Shown one piece after another: positions 23,401-37,345 of a stretch of 64,000 bases of DNA (positions are counted from its first letter, which is position 1; each line of letters opens with the position of its first letter). The position numbers and the translations under genes were made by a program. This stretch comes from Siphlonurus alternatus (taxonomy: Eukaryota; Arthropoda; Insecta; Ephemeroptera; Siphlonuridae), in the NCBI GenBank assembly GCA_949825025.1, contig OX463785.1:14447971-14511970 (forward strand). The letters run 5' to 3'. A model generated the notes under the pieces. It did not search any database. It had not been told where the DNA came from and was given only the letters and a program-made list of their open reading frames with translations.

Positions 23401-26204
23401 CAGGATAGAAATAGCATCAAATTTGAAAATCAAATTAACATAATTCCTCAAAACAGCTTATATTACACAAAATATAAAATCCCGCCCCCTCTCTATTTTA
23501 AGACCTACTTACTAAACTTTAACCTGACTGATACTTTTTACAGGACATAGAGTACAAGGCTAATTAATGGCAATGGTAGGCATAAAATAAAAAATTTAAG
23601 AGTTTCTCTATACATGTTGTCTTACATAAAAAAAAAAAAAAAAAAACAGCTCTAAAAATAGTTCATCTAAAGAGAGTTTACAAAAAAATCAAATACTTAT
23701 GAATATTAGTCAGACTCACTGTCTCCCTCACAGACGAGAGGTCCCAGGGTGTACTGTCCTTCCTTCTCGTCCAGGGGTGTTCCAGTGTCTCCGATCCTCA
23801 GCTGTTTCACGGGCAGGTGTTCCATCTCCGTGATGTCCCCTCCGTCCTGCAGCCAAGTTTCCAGGTCTGCGTCACAGTTGCACCACCTGGCAGAAAACAA
23901 AAGGTAAGATCCTGGGTTCAAGCCCAACCTCTGGTACTTTTTACACTTTGAAATGTGAAATTACTGTAACTAAACTATAATACTGAAAATTATTTTGAAA
24001 TTTGTATGGCACCTGAAACAGGTCTCAGGCACTACAGACTATGAGATGCTCACCTTCTAGGCTCCACGCAGGTCCCCATAACACCACACTCGCACTTGCG
24101 AGACCCTGGGAGAGCACCCGCCCAGTAGTCCATCTTCTGATTCTTTCGAGACACCCACCACGAGAAAGGACGGAATGATTCCTCAGGAGCTACATAAAAG
24201 AGAGCAACACATGAAATCTGACCTCAATGGACACCTTGCATGAAATTTTTCATTTCAGAGCACCTAGAGTCTAGAGTTATGTATTGAAATTTTTTTCAAA
24301 TTTTTTTGAAATCTCAAAATTGAGGGGAAAGATGCTGTGATGTCACAGTCATGCAACATCTCTGACAGTGAGTGTTAAATAATTGCATGACTTTGACGTC
24401 ACAGTTTTTTTTTTTACAGCATGTGTAAGAGAGTTAAAAAATCTGAAAAAATATTGGCAATACATATAACTCAAGATTGCCGTATTCAAATATGCAATAA
24501 AAAAAATTTCATGCAGGTTGTCCATTGCATAGACAATGTCTAAATTAGGCTTGCTTTACTGAACTTGATTAAGGAAAAGGAAATCAATTCATTAACTCTC
24601 AAACGAAATATGGTATAATATTCTAGGGAAATTCTAAAGACTCTGATTGTATTTTTATGTTATAAAAGAAAGCAATAAGAATTATGTATAACATAAAAAA
24701 ACGTGAGACATGTTCTACTAAATTCTCAGAGGAAGAAATATTACCCCTACCTTGCCAATTTATTTTGGAATCTGTATGCTTTGCTAGAAAACAATATGAT
24801 GAATATTTTAAAGTACCAAAAATTACAATTATCAGACAAGAAACAAAAATTTAATAATAACCCCATCAATATGCAGGCTACAACTTTGTAATAAAGGACC
24901 ACTTGCAATGTGCATTAGATTGTATAATAAGCTACCGCATTGTGTGACAGAAATTACAAATTACAGAGATTTTAAAAATTTTGTGAAACTGTTACTCAAT
25001 GATTGCGTTTTTTAAAGTGTTAGTTCTTATTTACAGTTTAAGTTCTGTATGGCCTTCACATTCAGAGTGCTTGCATTGTCAAAGTTTTTATTTGTATATT
25101 TGGAATTTGACAAATAAATCATTTGAATTTGAATTAACAAAAATTGAGGCAATGTTATTGGGTGTAACTTGTTTGGCAAAAGCTAAAAGTTTAACTCTAC
25201 TATTAGATATAATTTTGTATCTAATGTTAACATATAATTTTTGTTTTTATCATTCCATAAAATTTAACATTTTTTGATACGAGAAAAATACATTTAACAC
25301 CAAAAATCGAGAATGATATTGCCAGCCATACTTTAAAATGGAAGTAGCTCATATAAGTTTATAAAGTTATACACGTTAAAATACTGTAAATTATGATTCA
25401 GTGCACAAACCTGGAGAGTTGAGAAGTCGAGATCGCTTGCAGGCATACATTAGTCTTTGACGACAAGAGAGTGACCTATTGAGTAGAGCTTCAATCTGGT
25501 TGCTGTCAGCTTCGTACTCTATGTCCTGTAACAAGTCAAAGATCAGTTGGTGGGTCTTCAACTAGGGACGAGGTTTTATTTTTTGTTTTCCCCATGAACG
25601 CTACTGGGAATTGGTCACAAATGACTGAATTTAATTTTGAGGACCCTAACTAACTAGCATTGCTTAGGATTTTGTAAATCCAACTGAGAGAGCCATGGAA
25701 TATATAATATAGTAAATTACAAATTGCCCATATCTCTGCGTTAAGTGCCTAATTGATGAGAATTGAGACTTTTACGAGGCTCACAAAGAACTTTGAATAT
25801 ATTTTAGCCTAAAAATATTTAATACTAAATATTATATAAATTGAATCTAATTAAAATAACACATATTAATAAATAACTGTACAGTTAAGTGTAAAATATT
25901 TCAAAATTTGGATTTTTATTTCAAGTTTCTTGCCACATTTTAATTTATTTGTTATAGTAAGAACAAACATAAAATTTTTCTCTTTAACAGTTACCGACGC
26001 TAGTAAATTTCTACAGCAATTCTTACCTGTATAAAGCTGCCTGGTTCCTGGAATCCATCCACTCTGGTCGTCTGTTCATTATGGTGACCAAGAAGGGTCA
26101 AGATTCTTCCATCAGCTGTAACCACCACAAGACTTTGTCAACTGAGTAATATGAATTTCCTTTATGTACTTCAGAAACTGACTCAACAAACGGGCAATCT
26201 GCAC

Positions 26205-26252
<48 letters not shown>

Positions 26253-29200
26253 TTTTTTTTAGTTAGAAATGAATGTAGTGCAAAGTTATGCTACTCTGTT
26301 TTTTTATTTTTCAGATTTTTTTAAGACCAGAAAATATTTTTTAAAAATTATTGAAGAGAGAGTGTGTCATTAGGCAGGATAGGACCTAAAAGGGGCATGG
26401 GTCCAAACCGGACCTCAGCAAAACTTTTAAACAATACTTCATGACCTTTAAAAAATCTGAAAAAAAATCAGGGTAATATACTTTCATGCCGTCTATTCAT
26501 TTTATAAAATAAACTCAAGTAGGTTGTCCATTGTCTAAGTAATTAAAATTGAATCGGTTTCACACCAACTCACCGTAGAATTCGCAGGTGACGAAGAAGG
26601 GAGGCAGAGGTCCACTACCGTCAACGTCAATCTGCAGACGCTTGGATTGGCCCACAGCATTCGTATTCTTGTAGGCATCACATGACAGAGGGTGCAGAGC
26701 TGGGGGAGGGGGAAAATTTAGAATAAAACATAGAGAGGGTCTTCTTCTTCTTACAAACCTCAAAATATGAAATACAATTGAAATTAATGCTGCTGTTTAT
26801 TTTTAATGTATAAATTCATAAGCAAATGCACCAATTAATCAATCAATGATATTTTTCCTCAAATTTCACAAATTAATTCTACAAACTAAGTAAAATAATA
26901 AATAAAGTTGATTAAACCAACAAATCAAAGTTTTCCAAAAAGTTTTCTCAGCTTAGCATTGATTTGACGTCACACAACCCTTCCACTAACATTATATTGG
27001 AAGACAAAGGAATTGTGACACCAAACCAATAATATGCCGGGACGACTATTAGCACCATATATTTTCCTGATACTTACAGGTGTGGCAGACTGCTCCTGAA
27101 TAGCCAGTTTCCTGACACTCGCAGAAGAATTCCTTGGAGCTCTGTTTGCACACTCCCTTGTGTTGACAAGGGTTTGGGTTGCAACGGTCTACCATCTGAC
27201 AAGAGTCAAACACCACCTGGTCTTTGCAGCAGTACTCGCTGTCCGTCCAATCAGTGGGCAGACGGTAGTTGCCGTCAACGCTGATCATCCGCATGCAGCC
27301 GAGGAAACCCGTCGCACCACCCCCGAAACGACCACCTAGATAACGATTGTGTGTTATAAACTGAAAACAGTCAGTTAGCACTTCTTTATCTATAACAGTA
27401 AAAAAAAATTGAAGTCACATTTTTTTCTTGTGACATTGATTATTCCAGGGCATCAGCCGTTTTTCAAAGAGCTGCTTAAAATTTATATTGACAGTGAAAA
27501 AGCTATTTCTGACTCGCAATTAATATACATGTATTAGATTTTCTGGACTAATTATAAAAAAAATACAGTATGGAATTTTTACCTATAAGTTCTATTTCTT
27601 TACTTTCAACAAGTAAATGGGGTTCAAATATTCTTGTATCGAAAAGTTGTATGCAATAATTGGAAAAAAATTGTATCATATAATACCAGCTTGAGTTATT
27701 GCATCAATTTCTTGTGGTCGACAATTTGAAAATCCTTTAGTACAAATAATTTTATTGAACACTTATTTTTATTCTTAGGGGTTTAATAGAGTATCGACCT
27801 CAATTTTTTTCTTGCAGAAATGGATAGAGCGTGCTAAGTTATGCTACCCTGATTTTTTTCAGATTTTTTAGAGGCCGGAAAGTATTTTTAAAAATTATTG
27901 AAAGCTATTTTTGTGACGTCACGAGACGCCGCTCTTTAAGAAAAAGATAGGACTTGCCGCCTCGTGCCGCCTCGTCACAAAAAGGACTTTCAATAACTTT
28001 TTAAAAATACTTCCCGGGCTCTAAAAAATATGAAAAAAAAAAAAAAATCAGGGTATCATAACTTTGCACGCTCTATCTATTTCTGCAGTAAAAAAAAATG
28101 AGGTTGATACTCCATTCACTCTACATCAAGTCTAAATCTCTCCACTTACCACCAATGAGGTAGTACGCCCCGGTTGCTATGGTCAGCTGTCTGGTCGTCC
28201 TCATGGGCCTGCCGTCTACGTTCAGCACCAGAGAGTTGGTAGCGAGAGTGAGCACCACTTGATGCCAACGTCCGTCGTTAAATAACTCATCCGGGAAGTT
28301 GTCCAAGATGGTCTTGGGGTTGCTACCAGGAGTCCTTAACTCAATCTTCAGACGACCTTTATCCAGGAACAGCTGTGGGAGATTGGGTTAGTGGGAGGTT
28401 TATAATAATAATAATTTGAAAGTGAATGCTTAGTCCAGCTACATTTAGTTGAGTTGAAAGAGAAATTAATAAACTACTAACTTACAGGTTAATGGTTTTA
28501 TGGGTAAAAGAGGATATTTTGTAAAATTATAAGTTACAATTAGCATGCTTTAATAAATATAATTAGTTCTCAGATATCATATTTCCTATTAAAACTACCG
28601 AATTAGGTATTATTTTATTATTATTATTATTATTTTTTTTTTTCAGTATAATAAACATCGCACATACAATTTTTTATATTGAAAATGAATTAGGTATTAT
28701 TTAAGTTTAAAAACAAAAGTGCCTGCTTTAAACTCCTACTAAATTTTAGATGAAGAAATACTTATAAAAAGAATAATATGATCACCTTTTTTAAAGTCAC
28801 AACAAAATATTTGAAACTTCAAATAAACTGGGACTGATAATAAATTTACAACCAATTTAAAAAAAAGATAGAATCATATATTCACAGCAATATAATATGG
28901 TATTATTGTTCTGAATTGATTATTATAAGATTAAAATATTATAAATTTCATCTGTAAGTACCATGACAGATCCCTCGGAGGTAAATTTGTGGAAGATGAG
29001 CATCCCGTTCTCCTCGTAGGTCCTGAAGGACAGCGACACGTTCAATTGTTTCACCCCTTCGTAGCCCTTCAGTCGAGCGTAAGAGTCTCGCGTAAGGAAC
29101 GTCACTGGGATGTACGGCAAGTCCTGCAAAACACAACCATTCAGTCTCAGCCTTAGAAAAAATGAAAGAACAATTTTTTACTCAATGCTCTGCGTTTATT

Positions 29201-31528
29201 TTTTGTTATTTATTCTTGTGACATTTTTTAAAATACTGGTTTAAGTTAATTCTTTTAAAAGTTTAGAGAGCTTCTCAGTTTTAATATGTGGCAGATTTTA
29301 CAGAAAAATAATCAGATGAACCAACAACAAAAAGGTGAAATGATTGTACGTATTTGGGACAATCAAAACAATATTGACCCCCCCCCCCCTTCCTCATTTG
29401 ACAATAATGACACCAGTTTTTCCTTCCCAAGACACCTAATTATAAGTTACTAGCCACAGAAGACAACGAGATTAACCTTTAACCTTTTAGTCAATCTTTT
29501 TCTTTTTCATTTGCCCTACGGTCTGTGTTTTTTTATTATTTGACTTGTACATTGTGATATATGTATATTTTATGCCCATGAAAGAGATAATAAAATAAAA
29601 ATAAAATCAACTTACCGGGCAGTTGAAGAGAGTATGAACCTTCTGAAAGACAAAGTGGTACTCCTGAGCCTCAGGCTCCTTCACGCTACGGATGAAGTTG
29701 GTAGAGTTGAGGTACAGGTTCTCCATGCAACCCGTGAAGTTACGGTTTACCACCAGGCCCTCCTGTTGGTTCGGCACTCCACCAATAAACAGCTGGATAC
29801 AAAAAACACAACAATTAGACAAGATTAATACGGCACCCTTCATATAGGAATAATCTTGGTTATAATTCAAATATTAATCTCTCATACAAGACACGTCAGC
29901 ATAACATACATGGTTGAAAATATTTAAATACCGGTACTCTGTTAATATTCTACATATTACTATAAAATACAGTCTCTTAAACTTTGCACTTTTTATATCA
30001 CTAGGGAGATTACAGTATTATATAGAAATTGAGCTTTATTCAAAAGTTCATTTTCATAAGCTGTGATTCTGTGTTGTTCAAGCAAAAGTTTATTCTTGTT
30101 ACGAGTATTCCAAGGTTTAAGTGTCTTATGATTCTGTCCTTTTTCAATTTATATAGCTGGATATTTAAAATTATTAGAAAAAGAGTTGTATGTATATAAA
30201 TTAGGATTTGTTATGACAATATTTTAGTCAATTCCTGAATTTTAATAAGGGGAATTAAAATGCATTGCTTTACACTTAAGTTTCTGTGTTGTTGGATCAT
30301 TTCTAAGAAGCACTCAAAGAAATAGCACGTGTACTGTACAGTACACATTAGGTTATAAATATACAAAAGTTGGGAATTAAATATGAAGGTGCCACTGACC
30401 TCTCTGTTGAGATTCATCCTGGAAAACTCTCCGTTGATTTGACCTTGAACTACCACACGGTCGACGGAGAACATGAGCTTGCGACGGTTGCGAGAAACCA
30501 CCACATCGTGCCACAAATTGTCGTCTAGTAAACTTCCCACGCCAAGACTAGTAGCCACACCCGAACCTGTAGCCGATCAGAGAGAAACACCATGAGAATA
30601 TCTCGAAGTCCAATTAAAATTGCAGAAATTCTCATTTTACAACCTAAATATATTATAATGTTTGAAATTTTTAAATATTCTAAATAAAGGACACTGATTT
30701 TGTTTAAGGGGGGGGGGGGGAAGAAAAGTTAATCACATTCCTTGACAAAATTATTCAAGACCTGGCCTTTCTAACCTCTCTCATTTTACAACCTAAATAT
30801 ATTATAATGTTTGAAGTTTTTAAATATTCTAAATAAAGGACAATGATTTTGTTTAAGGGGGGGGGGGGAAGAAAAGTTAATCACATTCCTTGACAAAATT
30901 ATTCAAGACCTGGCCTTTCTAACCTCTCTATCAATTAATATTTTCATAACAAATTTTCATTGTCATAACAAAGAAGTGGTTCATAATAATTAGAATTAAA
31001 AAAAAACAAAACAAACTCTTGCATGTTAAGTTTTAATGTTAAGTTTCAGTTTCAACTAAAAGTCAACAATCTTTAGTGCAGGGGTATATTACAAATTCTT
31101 ATGCCACATATATATGGTCGTATTTATCAGAAGCATTAATCAATATTAACTGACCAATCAAATGGGAAAAATGCTTAGATTATAACAAATCAAATTAAAA
31201 TTTCACATACTATTTTTTTTTTAAAAGTCAAAGCAAACACCTGGTCTAACAACGCCAGGTATAGTTCTTGCGTACCTAAATCAACGCTGAGCATCATCCT
31301 GTTGTCCCTCAACTGCAGGGCCATGTAGTCTCCCTGGGTACCTCTGCCGTACATCAACACTCCGTCAGCGTGGTTTGTCTTGAAACGAAAACGAATAGTC
31401 TCTCGAGACGCAGATATTGGATATCTCATCAAGTCCCAACGGACAAGACTGCTGCCGTTGAAGTACAGGTTGTCAGCCTCTGTTCAGAGAAGAATGGAAT
31501 GTTTAACTACAACATACTTTAATTGAAA

Positions 31529-31618
<90 letters not shown>

Positions 31619-33552
31619 ATACATGTATATAGATTTTCATCTCAAAGGTGCATGAAAGTTTCACTTGCAAGATCAATAAAATTATTCTCTCTCGCCTGAT
31701 ACAACCAATTTTTACCTGTGTTAATTACTTACCCTCGTTTTTATCGAAATAGATATTGGGATTCGAATCTGCGATATCACAAGATTGATTCAGTGACGCC
31801 ACAGGGCCAAATTTCAATACCTATCTCGATAAAAACTGGGGTACAATAAATAATTAGCTTACAAGAAAATTGATAGTATCAGGTGAATGAGAATAATTTT
31901 CATTTTCATTTTATGAACTCGAGCATGGTGGCGCAGTGGTAGCGCGTCTGACTGGTAATCAGAAGGTCGTGTGTTCGAATCCTACTGGGAGCTATAGGTG
32001 AAAAGATCGAGAGGTCTGAACCTTCGCTGTCTGGTTAGAGACGAGCCACTGCCACATGCATTCGGGAGGTGTTTAGAACGTGTTCTGACACCGACCATCC
32101 TGACTTGGGGTTTTCCATGGTTCCCCCTCGACTACAATGGCTAATGCCGGGATGGATAAAATAAGTCGGCCATGGACGCAGTGCAAACTACAGCACCTGT
32201 CGATAAGACTCTGTCTTGACGGGACAAGAATACGGAGATGCACACAAGCAAAAAAAAAAAAAAAAAAAAATGTTGAAAGTTTTATATTTTTTAATGCTTT
32301 TTTTTTCTACACAACACTGTAAAAAGTACTAAAACCATGTTGTTACCGTAGTCACATCCGTAAAGTTCCATCCTGAGAGAGATCCTGTCTCGCCACCTCG
32401 TGGGGTTCACTCGAATGTACTGAGCGATGATGGGAACTTCGAAGTAATTACGTTTGATGTCGTCACCATTGGTGTTACCTTTGAACATCTGCAAGGAAAA
32501 TTGATCGTTAAAACAACAGCTGTTGAATATTTAATAGTTGAAAGACACAGTAAATGTTCATTGAAATAATTATTACAGTAATAGGCATGTCCAGACTTCA
32601 CTTGAAAAAATAAAAATTTATAGCGCTATAACGCCGGTCAAACTAAAATTTTGACTTTTGTATGTTAATCACTCATTAACAAATATTAGTAATTTTTTTA
32701 AATGTATTCAGGAGTAGCATCATGATCTACCTCTTATATTAAATAGTTTTCCTTTCCTCAAATAAAGTATTACTTAACCTAAGAAACAATTATGTATTTT
32801 TTTACCCCACCCACCTCCTAGCACCCTGACTTGACTTTCTCCTACTGACCTCAGGGTCTCCCTCTGCAGTTTCATATGTCAGTTCTCGCACTTCTCCCCA
32901 CCCTGATTTATTCCCCAGACAACTTTCTCCTAGCACCCTGACATATTTATACCTCAGGGTCTCCCTCTGCAGTTGCATATGTCCTCCAGTTCTCTCCATC
33001 ATCGCTGAACAGGACGATGAACTCGGTGACGTACTCTCTCGTCTTAGAACGACCCGCCACCTCTATGGCACGCACTTCACGTCTTGATTTCAGACGCAAT
33101 GTTATAGACTGTTCGTAGGAACTTTCCTCCGGAGTCCACGCGGACGAGCCTGGTTAGTGCCAAGCAAGAGAGAGAGATAGTCCACCGCCAAGAAGGTGCA
33201 GAGTTAGTATGGGAAAACATAATCTTATCATCTCAGAATGTATTTTGGAATTTTGGAAAACCAAAATGAAGTGTTTGATTCTCTTCTATACGTTTATAAA
33301 ATTTCTGATTGAAATGTACTTCAAAATTCAACTCGTATTATTACATATAGTGCTGACTTAAAAATAAAATAAGAGAAAAAATAAATAAATAAATAAATAA
33401 ATAACAACTCCACTGATAAACAAATCAAAAAATATTGTTTCTACATTTTGCTTACCAATGATGTTGTGATATATTTCATTATTGTTATCCAATTGATTTT
33501 AATTTTCTATTTTCATGGATGGGATGGGTGATGTAAAAACTGATTGCATATT

Positions 33553-33593
<41 letters not shown>

Positions 33594-36500
33594 TTATGAC
33601 GCCAAAAATTAGTAAATTTAATAATAAAATTAATTATTTTAAGTAACTTTAATACCGGTAATTGACGAAATAAATTCTGAGATGAGACTGTTAAATGGAC
33701 ATTATACATGAAAAATTTTTATTGCAGAAATGAATAGAGGGTACCAAATTATGCTACTCTGAATTCTTTCAGATTTTTTTGAGACCCAGAACTATTTTTA
33801 AATAATTATTGAAAGTGCGGCCATGCCCCCTGGAGAGGTCCAGTCTCTATCCTTTTTATTAAGGCTTCAGGGGTGCCAACTGAAATCACAGGACTTTCAA
33901 TAATTATTTAAAAATAGTTCCGGGTCTCAAAAAAATCTGAAAAAATTCAGAGTAGCATAATTTGGTACCCTCTATTCATTTCTGCAATAAATTTTTTTCA
34001 TGTATGTTGTCCATTGAAGAAATTACATTTTTAGTGTTGTCTGAATTATACATTAGTGGTTGGTTAAAATTCACATTAATAATCAATGTTAGTTCATAAT
34101 TAATAATTATTAATGCTGCATAAAAATAAAGATAGAGACTTTCTTATGAGTGAATTACAGCATTACCAGGTGGAAGGGGAGTTGAAATGAACCAAAACTC
34201 TTTTAAAGCAGGGAAAGGGTGTAAAAGACTGCTCCAAAAAACCTGAACAAATTTAATAATCCTTAGTTAGCTACCAGGGAAAAAAAATAGTGCAAGGTAA
34301 AAAAAAAAAAAAAAAAATTAAAACAATTATAATGGTAGGGATTTAACCTGTGAGTCGTTTGAACCTCCCATCCCCCTTGGCAATGCATGAGACAAAAAAG
34401 ATCTTAGTGTTGATGTATTATGCATCACTATGATGCTAAAAATTAAATTTATTAATCTAAAGTGATTTCATATATATGTGAAATTCAAAGTTTATTCGTT
34501 TATTTGGTATGCTAATATTTTTTTGTACAGTTAAAATCCATGCAAGTTCCAAAAAAACACCTAAAAAAGACAACCAAAAAGTCAAAAGTCAAGAAGATCA
34601 TTGACAGAGCATAAGAAGAAAAGACAAGCAAGCTAAATAAGAAAATAATAGTAAAACTTACCTTACAAGTCACCAGGCCCTTTGCTTTACTTCTTAATTC
34701 ATATTGCATATTTTTTGATAACCATACTATAACCTATCATTGCAGTACAGTTTGAAATAATATTTTCAATAATTTAACTTACAATGGACAATTTGCATCA
34801 ACTTTTTTTAGTAGCTCAATCGAAAGAGGAGGTCGAAAAATACACCTGTGAATTTTATGCGATTTTTATTCGTACTGCATCATGGCTAAAAGAGAGGTCA
34901 CGTGACCTGGAGCCGGCGCCCGTGTCGCCCGTGACGTCATTGAACTGTCTGGTCAAGCAAACGATCGACTATATAACGCTTGTAAACAATAAATTAATTG
35001 TTGCTTGTTTCCATAGCAACGTGGTTGTTTGCAAGCGTTATAAAGTCGATCGTTTGTTTGACGGAATAGTTAAGTGACGTCACGGGCGACACGGGCGCCG
35101 GCTCCAAGTCACGTGACCTCTCTTTTAGCCATGATGCAGTACGAATAAAAATCGCATAAAATTCACAGGTGTATTTTTCGACCTCCTCTTTCGATTGAGC
35201 TACTAAAAAAAGTTGATGCAAATTGTCCATACCACGGTTAAAAAAAAAAAAAAAAAAACATTCATTTTACTGTCAAATAAGTACCGGGACCAAACTAATA
35301 AAATATCACTATTTTTCAGACAGAAATTTGAACAAACCCATTCTGTACTAAGGTAAATCCTTTCATACTAACATCTATGAGCTAGATCTAAACCTTAAGT
35401 TAGTATGATTATGAAAACTTGCCATTTTTTATCTTTGATATTAAAATTTACAATACACTTTGATATCTTCCTTTCAGATATTAATATTATGTCAACCTCT
35501 CGTATCGTCTCACCTTGACGTTACCCCCGGCCTCCTTAAAGTCTGCATAGTCGAGACCATTGGTGCCGTAGCTAACGATGAACTCTGCGACGTACTCCGA
35601 GGACCTTGGACGTCCTTGAGTGGCGATGGCGGTCACATTTCGAGGTTTCTTTAAGTCCAGGATGAGGTATTGTTCGAGGTCCGAGCTTGCGGCAGTCCAC
35701 GCATTCCCTCCTGATAGCGACACATGCTCTAACTACCGCTATGACGGCACAGCTGACTCCTTGCTTATAACTACTTTTAATGTCTGGGTATTTAAATTAA
35801 ATAACTTTTTAATTTATATTTTGTCTCCAATAATTTGAGTTTCAATGAAATTTATAATAATAATATTTAGTGATCAAATTTATATAAAGTAATAAAATAA
35901 TTAAAAAAAAAATAAGAAAACACATTTTGGAAAATATATATATAAAAAAAAACAGTAAATTTCGTCATATTATAAGGTAAAAAATAAATCAAGGAATAAA
36001 GAAAATAATTTAAAAAATAAATTACTGGAAACAAAAATAACAAAAACTTGTTCACTTTTTTTAAATGATACCCAGTACTAATTATTTTAAGACTCTTAAT
36101 TACTATTCCCTAAATTCAATAAAACCAATAACAAGAATTTTTAAAATACAATTACATTAATTACTTGTTAACAAATAAAAAATGCAATGACTTAAATTAC
36201 TTGCTTGATTTTTTTAAAAAAAAAAAAAAAAAAAAAGCTACCGTATATTTAAAAACAATACTTGCATGCTGAATTTTGTTATCAAAATTTAATTTTGACT
36301 TAATTTAGTAAGATTAATTTTTATTTAATGCAATGCAAAATTTACTTTAGTCAAGTGAAATAAGATGTCCAATTTTAATAATATTGACAATGCTTAAAAA
36401 ACTAAGAATCCCCCCCCCCCCCTTCTTTTAGCTACAGTATTGCTTTCAATGTATTACATACGTTTATCGTAAGAATCTTCTGTAAAACAAACAAAAAAAT

Positions 36501-37308
36501 GATACAACGTCAGAATGTTCAAATTTGTAAGACATGAATGAAATGATGATAATGGTAAATAAATCTGATATTGAGAAATGATACAGAAATGCCCTTAATT
36601 ATTCAATTTGGTTATTATACTTTGAATAAATAAACTCAAGACAACGTTTTCTGTGAGCTTATTACAAATTTAAGCTTAGAATCTGTGCCTTCATACATTA
36701 ATATAAAATACAACAACATTGATAAAAAAAATAATAAGAATAGATGCTTAAAATAAATTATAAGTAAACACACTAAATAAAATGTACATCAAATCAATAA
36801 GCTTTAAAATAAATAATATTAAAGCATCAGGCAAATATAAATACACTGTACCAAATAATAGAATACATCCAGCTAAATAGGCTCTACAAATTTCAATTTC
36901 TTAAAATTTGACAGATATCAGTTCTAATTAAAGTTAATGCCAAAGGCATTATTGTTGTAATTTCAATGACACTAGAGAAAACAAAAAACACTGTTTTGTA
37001 CAGTACTGTACAGGATGACATAAGTACAGAACTTACATTGTATTTTATATTTTATTTTAACTATTTCACCTTATGTAGCTGGGTGCCTTCTTTAAAGACA
37101 AGACAAATTCTGAAAAGAGACTACAAGAGAAACAGTTAACACTTACCATGTAGTTCTGCATTTTTTGGTCCTCTGTCTCTCAGAGCGGATGTAGCTGAGA
37201 ACACTGCATTCTTGACTAATGGTTCGTTGCAATCATATTCTGTTAACATACACCAGAATTTAACTTCTACATTTATTATTTACCAGACGAGAGATATTTT
37301 ATTTCATA

Positions 37309-37345
<37 letters not shown>

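Noticed and set aside
31917..31990. tRNA-Thr gene
   Set aside because: A and B boxes and a GGT anticodon arm are present, but the acceptor stem does not close and the sequence runs into a SINE body with a poly(A) tail.
34784..35077. Protein-coding gene MDNLHQLF...
   Set aside because: The same frame appears on both arms of a palindrome and shows no splice context or family match.
33149..35514. Exons A and B as consecutive parts of one discoidin domain
   Set aside because: They are homologous to each other and both are phase 1 in, phase 0 out, so joining them breaks the frame.
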